From Corylus avellana (Eukaryota > Streptophyta > Magnoliopsida > Fagales > Betulaceae): 64,000 nucleotides of DNA. The stretch covers positions 12,202,850-12,266,849 of the forward strand of contig NC_081544.1 in assembly GCF_901000735.1 (NCBI RefSeq), in the 5' to 3' direction. The position numbers were made by a program, and so were the translations under genes. A model generated the notes under the pieces. It did no database searches and was not told where the DNA came from. It worked only from the letters and a program-made list of their open reading frames with translations. Each line of letters starts with the position of its first letter. Position 1 is the stretch's first letter. Shown here one piece after another: positions 20,207 through 30,677 of this stretch.

Positions 20207-22518
20207 ATGAAGATCTTGTCCATTTTGGCCCTCTTTCTACTTGCTCTCTTTGTCACTTGTGGTAACTTCTTAAATCTACTTTACATATATTTAAATTTAT
20301 AAATAATGTGTTATTGGCATACGACACCATGTCAAACATTCAATGTATAAGTTATATTAAAGTTAGTTTTCCCATTTATATCATAAAATATTTGCTTGAA
20401 AAGTTTATATTTGTTTCTAAAATTTAACATCTTTAATACATTGAATTTTTCTTGTTAATCAAACATTTGTAAGTGGTTTTGTGGTACCTAACGTTACTCA
20501 TATAATAATATTCAAAGTAATCATCTAAACGTTAGAGAAAGCTAAGGAACCCATTGATAATTGATTGTCAATTAAATTGAAAGCAAAGGAGCCCAGCTAC
20601 TCAAGTATAAGAAAACTCATACGAGAACATGCAGACTATATGGCAAGATAGTTATGGTTTTAGAAGAATCCTTTATTTTTTGTTAAGTGAGGGAAGCAAT
20701 TTTAAATGATTCCTTTTATTTAGAAGGAATAATGTCAATATTTGTTGCCTTTTAAAGTTATCCTTTTAAATGGTCAGTAACATATATTTATATATCATGG
20801 TAGGTTCCTCTACTTCTGAGGAAATCGGGACAAACCGTTATGTACCTACATGGCCTCGTTACCCACCTTGTGCCAGTGGTTCTTGCACAGATCGATTATG
20901 TTGTGCCCAAGGTACTCTCCCTCTCTCACTCTCTCTCTCTCTCTCTCTCCCTCCCTCCCCTTCTATGTGTCATAAATCATTTATTTTCCAGCTCTACTTA
21001 ACTTATAAACTCCATCCGTGCGGACAAGGAACTTCCAAGAGTTATTTTTTGGCCGGAATTTAACGTAGTATCTAATGGTGTAAATGATTTCACCTGATAA
21101 ATATGTTAGCATGTTATTCAAAAAATTTAAAGGATATGATATCATCTATGTCGTGTCTTAAGAATGAGTATTTTAAGAATAACTTTCAAGCTAATTTAAG
21201 TAAAAAACATTTCTTCTCGTGTTTATTTAAATTTGAATGTACTTTTAAGTGTCATTATTTCAAGTACTAAAAAGGTGAGATGGTGTTGGAATAGATCTTT
21301 GGGTTTAAATCTTACAAAGAAATCGAAAATAAAAAGGAAAGATATGGATGTGCAATAAATTAGTTATTGAAAAAGGTACCAATTTGGACAGTTAATGTGA
21401 GAGAGTCGATATGAGTTTTACTCGTCCAAAAATAATTTGGGTCTTAGTCACAAACATGGGCAGTTGAGTTCTATTTAGGCTCTCTCAATTTAGCTGCTAA
21501 AATTGCGGCAATTCGAAAAGTTAATTATTGTGAATCAAAATTTAGAAAAAAAGAAAAATGTGTTGACATTTGAAAAAGAAAAATGATACACTAAGAAAAA
21601 GATTTAATCATGCTCCTATTTAGATTTCTTAACTTCCAAATACCAATTTAAGTATTATAAATACTAATTTTTATCTTCTTTAGTCAATCTCTCATCCAAG
21701 TCCATTCACATTTTTTTCAAATATACTATTAAATTTGTAGGACTCACTGTAGGTCCTTCAGATCTAATGGTAGGCTTAAAAATAATTTGTACCCGAGATG
21801 GATAAGAGTTGGGAAAAATAGCAGGTCTCCTCGATTATTTCTTCATTTATTTTCCCTTCGTATGAGAATCTAAATAATGAAATGCTAGGTTATATTCCTT
21901 GTTTCCAATAGCTTAAGTCTAATTTAATTGCTGTACTTGTTGTTATGCTTATTACGAGTAATGTCATTTAATAGATTGTTATACGACTGACATATAACTT
22001 GAAAACATGGTAGTAAAAATCTTAACTTAAAAAAATATAAAAATTAATGATTAATTTTCAGTACCACATCATGCCAGATATTTAACAGTTGTATAACAGT
22101 CTACTAAAGCTTATTTCTCTATGATCATTGTGTACACTTTTGAATTTCTTCTTCTTCTTCTTCTTCCCTTTTTCTTAAATAAATGTTAATGCTTAGAGAA
22201 CTTCTTCTAAGAAAGATAGAAATTAATTATCATTTTGTAGGGAGTTGTATCGAAGCGTGATGTTTTCGTAAAGAATAATTTTCATCCTAGTTCTATACTG
22301 ATGCTAATTCAATTTTTGTAGGTCACAAATTTCGATGGCCTGAATTGGTTGGAAAGAATGAGCAACTAGCCAAGGCGGTGATACAAAAGGATAACCCAAT
22401 GGTAAAAGCAGTAGTCCTACCTCCAGGCTGGGTAGGACTTGCAGATTTCTGTTGCAATCGTGTATACCTTGTCCTTGATCGCAATCACAATATCGTTTCA
22501 GTACCTGTAGTTGGCTGA
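20207..22518 (+). CDS. Secreted potato-inhibitor-I family protein with cysteine-rich extra exon (copy A)
   Basis: Exons 20207-20261, 20804-20911 and 22322-22518; introns are GT-AG, all in phase 1. The product has 119 residues. Exon 1 gives a signal peptide (MKILSILALFLLALFVTC). Exon 2 gives residues 20-54, proline- and cysteine-rich with C41, C46, C51, C52. Exon 3 gives the I13 inhibitor core: W60-PELVG, AKAVI, then the loop PPGWVGLADFCCNRVYL with C98, C99, and the C-terminal PVVG. The family blocks serine proteases through this loop. Aligning to known members puts P1 at A95 and P1' at D96 (inference), and replaces the first of two loop-supporting arginines with C98 while R101 is kept. An AATAAA lies at 22548. 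Intron 2 begins with a (CT)n run. Copy A has L70 where D and G have Q. It probably defends against pests or pathogens. Confidence 0.85.
20913..20957 (+). repeat. (CT)n microsatellite at the 5' end of intron 2
   Basis: CTCTCTCT-rich tract starting right after the GTACTCTC donor. It is present at the same place in all eight inhibitor units with different lengths and interruptions. Confidence 0.85.
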
Positions 22519-22733
22519 GACTACATTTTGTAATGAAGTTTGAAACAAATAAATACTAAGTATTATTATTTTGCTTTTATCTGGAATTTGAAAGGAGAAG
22601 CAAAAAGGTATATGAATTTTCTAATGTTATTTGCCAAAGTATATTTAATATGGACGTTGGATAAATTAGATATATACATATACTTATAAACGCAAAGCCA
22701 TAAGGAGACATGGAGCCCTTGCCTTTCACGAAG

Positions 22734-23201
22734 CAGAGACGGGGCCAGAAAGTCTTATGGGTAGAGGCAAATCATAAATGAAAAATATTTTAGGATATGA
22801 GGGCGAAAGTATGAATGAGAAATATATAAAAGTTGAAGGATAAATTAATACAAAATAAAATTAGTATCAATTCATCGTTTAAAAAAAATAATAAACAAAG
22901 GAAAAGATACAAATAATTACTTCAGAATATATTTCAAAATTCACTTTAAATACCTATCAAAATAGGACCCATTGTTTTCTTAGATCCTGAAAATCATGTG
23001 CAAAATTTATACTAAATTTTGCAGTAATTTCTCTTTTTATGGACGACATCAAAGAATCAGTCAAAAACTAATCTTCAATTTTATTATGAAGCTTAGTTTT
23101 GACAATGTTCAAGGCTGAAAATATTTGTTATATAGTTGCGGAAGAAACGGTAAAAGTAGTAACAAGTACAATAAATTAAAAACAAGTTCATATTCTCAAC
23201 A
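22734..23201 (-). pseudogene. Degenerate hAT transposase 3' end, unit A
   Basis: It begins CAGAGACGGGGCCAGAAAG, a TTF-hAT type end. On the minus strand, about 23165-23025 translate to VLVTTFTVSSATI-stop-QIFSALNIVKTKLHNKIED-stop-FLTDSLMSSIKREIT. This aligns with the HAT dimerisation region of the transposase at 6628 (LVLTLPVSTATTERAFSAMK and on). Two in-frame stops show decay. The rest of the element is absent. The remnant recurs in units B, D, E and G. Confidence 0.85.
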
Positions 23202-23640
23202 TATTATGGCAATATTTGCTATGGTATTCATTATTGTAAATATGCTGATTTTCTAATTGTTGTATTTCCTTTCTTTATGGGCCTTATTCAACTATAAATA
23301 GGTCATTTTATTGTATAATTGAACATATATTAGTAATACAAATTTCTTCTCTAAAATTATCTTTCGTTTGTCTTTTTCTACAACATAGAAACGTCAGTTT
23401 TATCTAACATACTTTTTCTATCTTCCACTAAAATAATCGGTATTGTTTCAACATATTTACTGATTTGTTGAAGTTTCACAACAACTCAAAACCCCTTCTA
23501 GTTTTTTCTCTCAAAAAAAGCTTTTCAAATATAGCAAAATCAATAAATGAGTTGTCAAAATCCTCATATAAATATCGTTTACACAAGTCCTGTTCTTTCT
23601 CATTAATTTTCTTTCAAACACTCAAAAAGTACACTCAGTC

Positions 23641-24363
23641 ATGAAGATCTTGTCCATTTTGGCCCTCTTTCTACTTGCTCTCTATGTCACTTGTGGTAAC
23701 TTCTTAAATCTACTTTATATATATTTAAACTTATAAAAAATGTGTTATTGGCATGCGAACCCATGTCAAACATAAAACATATAAGTTATATTAAAGTTAG
23801 TTTTCCGATTCATATCATAAAATATTCACTTGAAAAGTTTATATTTTTTTTTCTTCTAAAATTTAACATCATTGTTACGTTGAATCTATCTTGTTAATCA
23901 AACATTTGCGAGACAATTGTAAGTGTTTTTTGTGGTACCTAATGTTACTCATATAATAATATTTGAAGTAGTCATCTAAACCTTAGAGAAAGCTAAGGAA
24001 CCCATTGATAATTGATTGTCAATTAAATTGAAAGCAAAGGAGCCTAGCTACTTAAGTATAAAGAAACTCATAAGAGAACATGCAAACTAAATGGTAAGGT
24101 AGTTGTGGTTTTAGAAGAATCCTTTATTTTTCGTTAAGTGAGGGAAGCAATTTTATATGATTCCATTTATTTAGAGGGAATGATGTCAATATCCGTTGCC
24201 TTTTAAAGTCATCCTTTTAAATGGTCAGTAACATATACTTATATATCATGGTAGGTTCTCTACATCTGAAGAAATCGGGACAAACCGTTGTGTACCAACA
24301 TGGCCTCGTTACCCACCTTGTGCCAGTGGTTCTTGCACAGATCGATTATGTTGTGCCCATGGT

Positions 24364-24401
<38 letters not shown>

Positions 24402-25975
24402 TATGTGTCATCCCTGATTTATTTTCCAGCTATATTTAACTTATAAACCCTATCCATGCGGACAAGGAAATACCAAGAGTTATTTTTTGGCCGGAATTTA
24501 ATGTTGCATCTAATGGTGTAAATGATTTCACCTGATAAATATGTTAGCACGTTATTCAAAAATTTTAAATGATATGATATCATCTATGTCATGTCTTAAG
24601 AATGAGTATTTTAAGAATATGTTCCAAGCTAATTTAAGTGAAAAAACATTTCCTCTTGTGTTTATTTAAACTTGAGTGTACTTTTAAGTGTCATTATTTC
24701 AAGTACTAAAAAGGTGAGATGGAGTTGGAATAGATCTTTGGGTTTAAACCTTACAAAGAAAGAGAAAATGAAAAGAAAAGATATGGATGTGCAATAAATT
24801 AGTTATTGAAATCGCTACCAATTTAAACAGTTAATGTGAGAGAGTCGATATGAGATTTACTCATCCAAAAAGAATTTCGGCCTTAGTCACAAACACGGGA
24901 AGGTGAGTTCTATTTGGGCTCTCTCAATTTAGCTGCTAAAATTGCGGCAAATCGAAAAGTTAATTATTGTGAATCCCAATTTGAAAAAACAAATAAAAAT
25001 GTGTTGACATTTGAAAAAGAAAAATAAATACTAAGAAAAAGATCTAATCATGCTCCTATTTAGATTTGTTAACTTCCAAGTACCAATTTAATTGTCATAA
25101 ATACTATTTTTTATCTTCTCTTGTCAATCTCTCATTCAAGTCCATTCACATTTTTTTTTTCAAATATACCATTAAATTTGTAGGACCCACATGTAGGTCC
25201 TACAGATCTAATGGCAGATTTAAAAATAAATTGGACGTGAGATGGATAAGTGTTAAAAAAATAGCAGGTCTCCTTAATTATTTCCTCATTTATTTTCCCT
25301 TCTTATTAGAATCTAAATAACGAAATGCTAGGTCATATTCCTTGTTTCCTATAGCTTAAGTCTAATTTAATTATTGTAGTTATTGTTTTGCTTATTACGT
25401 GTAATGTTATTTAGCAGATTGTTATACGACTAACATATAACTTGATAACATGGTAGTAAAAATCTTAACTTAAAAAAAAAAAATATAAAAATTAATGACT
25501 GATTTTCACTACCATATCATTCCAGTTATTTGAAGTTGTATAACTGTCTACTAAAGAGCAGTTCTCTATGATCATTGTGTACGCTTTTGAACTTCTTTTT
25601 CTTCTTCTTCTTCTTGTCACCTTTTTCTTAAACAAATGTTAACGCTCAAAGAACTTCTTCTAGGCAAGACAGAAATTAATTATCATTTTGTAGGGAATTG
25701 TATTGAAAGGTGATGTTTTAGGAAAGAATAATTTTCATCCTAGTTCTATACTGATTCTAATTCAATTTTTTTAGGTCACAAATTTTGATGGCCTGAATTG
25801 GTTGGTAAGAATGAGCAGCAAGCCAAGGCGGTGATACAAATGGACAACCCTATGGTAAAAATAGTAGTCCTACCTCCAGGCTAGGTAGGACTTACAGATT
25901 TCTGTTGCAATCGTGTATAGCTTGTCCTTGATCACAATGACAATATTGTTTCGGTACCTATAGTTGGTCGAGACT
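23641..25975 (+). pseudogene. Potato-inhibitor-I pseudogene (copy B)
   Basis: Exon-equivalents: 23641-23695, 24255-24361 and 25775 to about 25975. Exon 1 is intact (F15 is Y). Exon 2 is 107 rather than 108 bases: a C is missing in GGTTCCTCTAC, shifting the frame. Exon 3 has CGA to TGA at 25786-25788, TGG to TAG at 25882-25884, and the terminal GGC TGA has become GGT CGA. Splice sites look intact, so it may still be transcribed. An inhibitor cannot be made from the normal frame. Confidence 0.88.
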
Positions 25976-26186
25976 CATTTTGTAATTAAGTTTGAAGCAA
26001 ATAAATACTAGGTATTGTTATTTTGCTTGTGATCAACAATTTGGAAGGAGAAGAAAAAAGGTATATGATTTTTCTAATGTTATTTGCCAAAGTATATTTA
26101 ATATGGATGTTGGATAAATTAGATATATCCATATACATCTAAATGCAAAGCCACAAGGAGACATGGAGTCCATGCCTTTTACCAAG

Positions 26187-26652
26187 CAGGGACGGAGATA
26201 GAAAATCTTATGGGTAGAGGCAAAGCATAAGTGAAAAATATTTTAGGATATGAGGGCGAAAGTATGAATGAGAAATATATTAAAATTGAGTGTTAAATTA
26301 ATACAAAAAAAATTAGTATCAATTCATTGCTAAAAAAAAATTAAACAAAAGAAAAGATACAAGTAATTACTTCATAATATATTTCAAAATTCACTTTAAA
26401 TACCTATCAAAATTGGGCCCGTCATTGTCTTAGATCCTGAAAAGCATGTGGCTAAATTTATACTAAATTTTGCAGTAATTTCTCTTTTGATGTACAAAAT
26501 CAAAGAATCAGTCAAAAACTAGTCTTCAATTTTATTATGAAACTTAGTTTGGACAATATTCACGTCTGGAAATATTTGTTTTATAGTTGCAGTAGAAATA
26601 GGAAAAGTAATTACAAGTACAATAAATTACAAACAAGTTCATATTCTCAACA
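26187..26652 (-). pseudogene. Degenerate hAT transposase 3' end, unit B
   Basis: It starts CAGGGACGGAGATAGAAAA. Minus-strand sequence around 26530-26620 keeps the dimerisation-domain similarity. Same position and extent as in unit A, so the insertion predates the unit duplication. Confidence 0.8.
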
Positions 26653-27616
26653 TATTATGGCAATATTTGCAATGGTATTCATTATTGTAAATATACTGCT
26701 TTTATGTTATCCTATAATTATTGTATTTCCTTTCTTTTAATGCCTTATTTAACTATAAATAGAAATTTTACTGTACAATTGAACATACATCAGAAATAAA
26801 AATTTCTTCACGACAACATAGAAAAATATTTTTTTATCAAACATACCTTTTCTATTCTCCTCACAAATAATCAGTATTGTTTCAGCATATCTACCTCTTT
26901 ATCGAAGTTTCACAACAACTCCAAACCTCTTATAGTTTTTTCTCTCAAAAATAGCTTTTCAAATATTGCAAAATCTATAAACAAGTTGTCAAAATCCTCA
27001 TAAAAATATCTTTTACACAAGTCCCTTCCTTTCTTTCTCTTCTTACTTGCTCTCTTTGTCACTTGTGGAAACTTCTTAAATCTACTTTACATATATTGAA
27101 ACTTATAAATAATGTGTTATTGGCATGCAAAAGCATGTCAAACATTCATAGTATAAGTTATATTAAAGTTAGTTTTCCCATTTATATCATAAAATATTTG
27201 CTTGAAAATTTTATATTTGTTTCTCTAATTTAACATTTGTGAGAGATTTGTAAGTAGTTTTGTGGTACCTAGCGTTACTCATATAATAATATTCAAAGTA
27301 ATCATCTAAACGTTAGAGAACTCATAAGAGAACAAGCAAACTATATGGCATGATAGTTATGGTTTTTAGAAGAATCCATTTCTTTTTGTTAAGTGTGGGA
27401 AGCAATTTTATGCGATTCCCGATATTGTCAATATTAGTTGCCTTTTAAAGTCATCCTTTTAAATGCTGAATAACATATATTTATATATCGTGGTAGGTTC
27501 CTCTACTTCTTAAGAAACCGGGACAAATACTAACGCAGCTACATGCCTCGATACGCACCTTGTGCTAGTTGTTCTTTCACAGATCAATTATGTTGTGATC
27601 AAGGTACTCTCTCTCT

Positions 27617-27653
<37 letters not shown>

Positions 27654-28527
27654 TCTCTCTGTGTCTCCCTCATATATTTTCCAACTATATTTAACTTATA
27701 AACCCCATCCATGCGAACAAGGAACTTTGAAGAGTTCTTTCTTGGCCGGAATTTAATGTTGTATCTAATGGTGCAAATCATATCCTCAGATAAATAAGTT
27801 CGTACATTATTCAAAAAATTTAAATGATATGATATCATCTATGTTGTTAGATGCAAAAACATTAAATCATGACCTTATACTTAAAATTTGGAGAATCCTA
27901 TTCCGATACGTGGTTGACCATACACCTTTTTGTTCTAGCTTCCCACTTTATATTGTCTTAAATAATCAATTTTTTTTTTAAGACAAATGAATGTTTTAAG
28001 AATATGTTTCAAACTAATTTAAATGAAAAAACATTTCCTCTTGTGTTTATTTAAATTTGAGTGTACTTTTAAGTGGCATTATTTCAAGAACTAAAAAGGT
28101 GAGATGGAGTTGGAATAGATCTTTGGTTTTACATCTTACAAAGAAAGAGAAAATGGAAAGAAAAGATATGGATGGTCAACAAATTAGTTATCGAAATCGC
28201 TACCAATTTAGACAGTTAATGTGAGAGAGTCGATATGAGATTTACTTGTCCAAAAACATTTTGGGCCTTAGTCACCAACTCGGGTAGGTGAGTTCTATTT
28301 GGGCTCTCTCAATTTAGCTGCTAAAATTGTGGCAATTCGAAAAGTTAATTATTGTGAGTCCCAATTTAGAAGAAAAAAATGTGTTGACATTTGAAAAAGA
28401 AAAATGATATATTAAGGAAAACATCTAATCATGCGCGTATTTAGATTTCTTAACTTCCAAATACCAATTTAATTGTCGTAAATACTATTTTTTTTCTTCT
28501 CATGTCAATCTCTCATCCAACTCCATC
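26653..28527 (+). repeat. Inhibitor unit C, truncated by an LTR
   Basis: Starts like A and B at TATTATGG. It runs only to CTCATCCAACTCCATCC in intron 2, where Athila-like LTR sequence begins at about 28527. The same junction is seen in unit F. Confidence 0.85.
27030..27603 (+). pseudogene. Potato-inhibitor-I relic (copy C), no start and no exon 3
   Basis: The exon 1 remnant ends TTGCTCTCTTTGTCACTTGTG but the ATG and first codons are deleted. The donor GTAAC is GAAAC. Exon 2 (27497-27603) has TCT TAA in place of TCT GAG, and then loses the frame. Exon 3 is absent because the unit is cut at 28527. Non-functional. Confidence 0.85.
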
Positions 28528-29079
28528 CACCCATGCGAAATCCTTTGAGAAAGAAAAGAATTAGAGTAGACACCCATGCCTAATTTGTTGCTTAGGGAGA
28601 TCAATAGCTTAAGGAGTAGACACCCATGTCCTTAAGTTGGCAAACATTAAATATGCTGGTATGATTGGTGCATTGGAATATTGCTATCTTAATTAGTCTG
28701 ATTCGTGGTGGATATCGAATCCCTAATGCTTTCATTTATCTTTATCTCTTTTCATAGTATCAATTTCGTGACAATTTTGGTATTTTAAATTTAGAAAATC
28801 AATTTTAAGCAAAATAACTAATCCTCGTGGGAATGATCTCGTACTTGCACCCTATACTATTATTTTGATCTTGTGCACTTGCGAGTTAAAACGTTGCAAA
28901 TATTATCGATTAACTTAGGTGGTATTTATCATAACAAGTTTTTGGCGCTGTTGCCGGGTATTGTTTGAATTTGTTTAGAATTTTTTTCCCCCTAGTTAAT
29001 TCTATTTTGTTTGAATTTTATTTTGTGTTAATTTTAATTTTGCTTTCTGTTTTCGTACGTGTAGTCTTGTTCTGCAGCA

Positions 29080-29285
29080 GTGCGATCGAGCGCACTGCTG
29101 CAGGGCGTTGAAACTGCCGTGTTCTTTTCTGTTTTTCTTTATTTAGTTTATGTTTTTCTATTCTCCACGAGTACGATCGAGTGCACCTATCCGTGTGCTC
29201 GATCGCATTCCCGCCAGTACGCCTTTGTGTGCACAAGCGCACCCACACACATCTGCTTGAGTACGATCGAGCGCACTCGGTCAGT
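29080..29285. repeat. GATCGAGCGCAC motif cluster in the gag-element leader, block 1
   Basis: Variants include GTGCGATCGAGCGCACTG, TACGATCGAGTGCACC, the inverted GTGCTCGATCGCA, CACAAGCGCACCC and TACGATCGAGCGCACTC. The motif is that of the LTR cluster at 12640, but here it sits between primer-binding site and gag. Confidence 0.75.
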
Positions 29286-29367
29286 ACACTTCGTTCTAGC
29301 GATAAGTAGTTCCTTTTATTTTTGTTTTTATTTTTTTTTGTTATTTATTTTACTTTTTGTTTTAATC

Positions 29368-30677
29368 ATGTTGAGAGACAATACACCTCGGTGTGAAGAC
29401 CTATAAAAAATTCATTCAGCCCCAGATCCTCGACCAACCATCAAGCATTAATTTCTAGACCATTGTGCAGAGCAGTTACCATTTATCTCTGCAGCTACTC
29501 AATACGGGTCCACACTAGAAAGGCACACCTACAGAGGACCCATATCGGCATATTCTAGAATTTTGTGATCTCTGTTGGACTCAAAATGTCCAGGGTTTAA
29601 CTCCAGAAGGAATTCGGTTAATCCTCTTTCCTTTTTCTTTAAACGATTATGGTAAGATATGGTACAATTCTTTGGACATAGGTTCTATTCATAACTGGGA
29701 TGAGATGGCCACAAAGTTCTTAAAGAAGTTTTTCCCAACCCAAAAGACAAGGCAATTGAGAAGGGAAATTCTGACTTTCCAACAAAAAGACGGAGACCTT
29801 TTCTTCGAGGCATGGGAGCACTTTAATGAGTTACTTCTTAGATGCCCACATCACAATTTATCTCAAGACGATCAGGTACTGGCATTCTATGAAGGTTTAA
29901 AAGATCCTAACAAGAGTCTTGTAGATTTAGCTCGTGGTGGCATGTTTATGGAGAGAAGCAATGAGGAAGCCATAGAACTCTTTGAGACCTTAAGTGAGAA
30001 CTCCCAACAATTCCCATCTAAAGGGAGACAAGGACTCAAAGGAAAAGGCATACATGAAGAGAGCACCAATGGTGGAGTTTAGGCTCGAATGGTTGCCATG
30101 GAGAAAAAGCTAGACATGCTTGTGATAGCCATGACTAATCATAACATTGCTCCTGTTCAACAAGTTACACAAGTCGAGGTATGTGCCATATGTTCCCATA
30201 TTGACCATACCATTGAGACTAATCCCATGTCTTCAATTGCAGATCAGGAGTCGAAAGAGAATGAGCTTGAAAGTTCCATGAGCTTGTTCTTAAAGGCACA
30301 ACAGTAGACAAATGCTCAAACTAGTCAAGCCATTCAAAGATTGGAGGCGCAATCGGGGCAGATGGCCAAAGAGTTGAGCGAAGGAGAGAGGGACAAATTT
30401 CCAGCACCTAGTCCAAGAGGTCATGAACAACTAAAGACTGTAACAACCCTCAGAAGTGTTCAAAGTGTTGATTGATAGCAAGGTAGAGAATGATGAGACA
30501 ATAAAAGAATCCCTAGCTCAAATTACAACTTCCAAGGAATATGAAAAAGTTCCCAGTTTCACAAGGCAAGGCATTGAGCTAGGCTGTGAGAATGTTACTG
30601 AGGACATTGTTGAAACCGTGCACTTCTTTGAGGCGTCGTCAACACCAAGTCCTATTCCTGAATTACCAAGAGGCTAG
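29368..30677 (+). pseudogene. Athila-like gag, broken (block 1)
   Basis: The likely start is MLRDNTPRCEDL at 29368. The gag core runs PEGIRLILFPFSLNDYG, IHNWDEMATKFLKKFF, GDLFFEAWEHFNELL, RCPHHNLSQDDQV. A CAG to TAG stop lies at 30080-30082 and another after KAQQ at 30305-30307. Then come a zinc-knuckle-like CAICSHIDHTIETN and a variable C-terminus. A 4-base insertion near 30470, absent in block 2, shifts the frame. Minus-strand frames inside it are shadows. Confidence 0.8.

Larger units (their letters stand above)
19758..23201 (+). repeat. 3.4-kb inhibitor unit A
   Basis: The unit starts at TATTATGGCAATATGTG and recurs at 23202 (B) and 26653 (C). It consists of about 450 bp of 5' flank, a three-exon gene and a hAT remnant. 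Confidence 0.85.
23202..26652 (+). repeat. 3.4-kb inhibitor unit B
   Basis: Tandem copy of unit A: 5' flank, three exons (broken) and hAT remnant in the same order. Confidence 0.85.

Noticed and set aside
20804..20911. Exon 2 as an independent Bowman-Birk or antimicrobial cysteine-rich peptide
   Set aside because: Cysteine spacing does not match a family I recognise, and the exon is spliced in phase between a signal peptide and an I13 core.
20770..21063. Single 97-codon frame through exon 2 of inhibitor A as a separate gene
   Set aside because: It starts in intron 1 and runs through the (CT)n tract into intron 2. The splice sites and unit comparison support the three-exon model instead.
22734..23201. 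hAT remnants as host-derived (domesticated) genes
   Set aside because: Only the last domain is present, with in-frame stops in the unit A copy I translated and no open frame of useful length.
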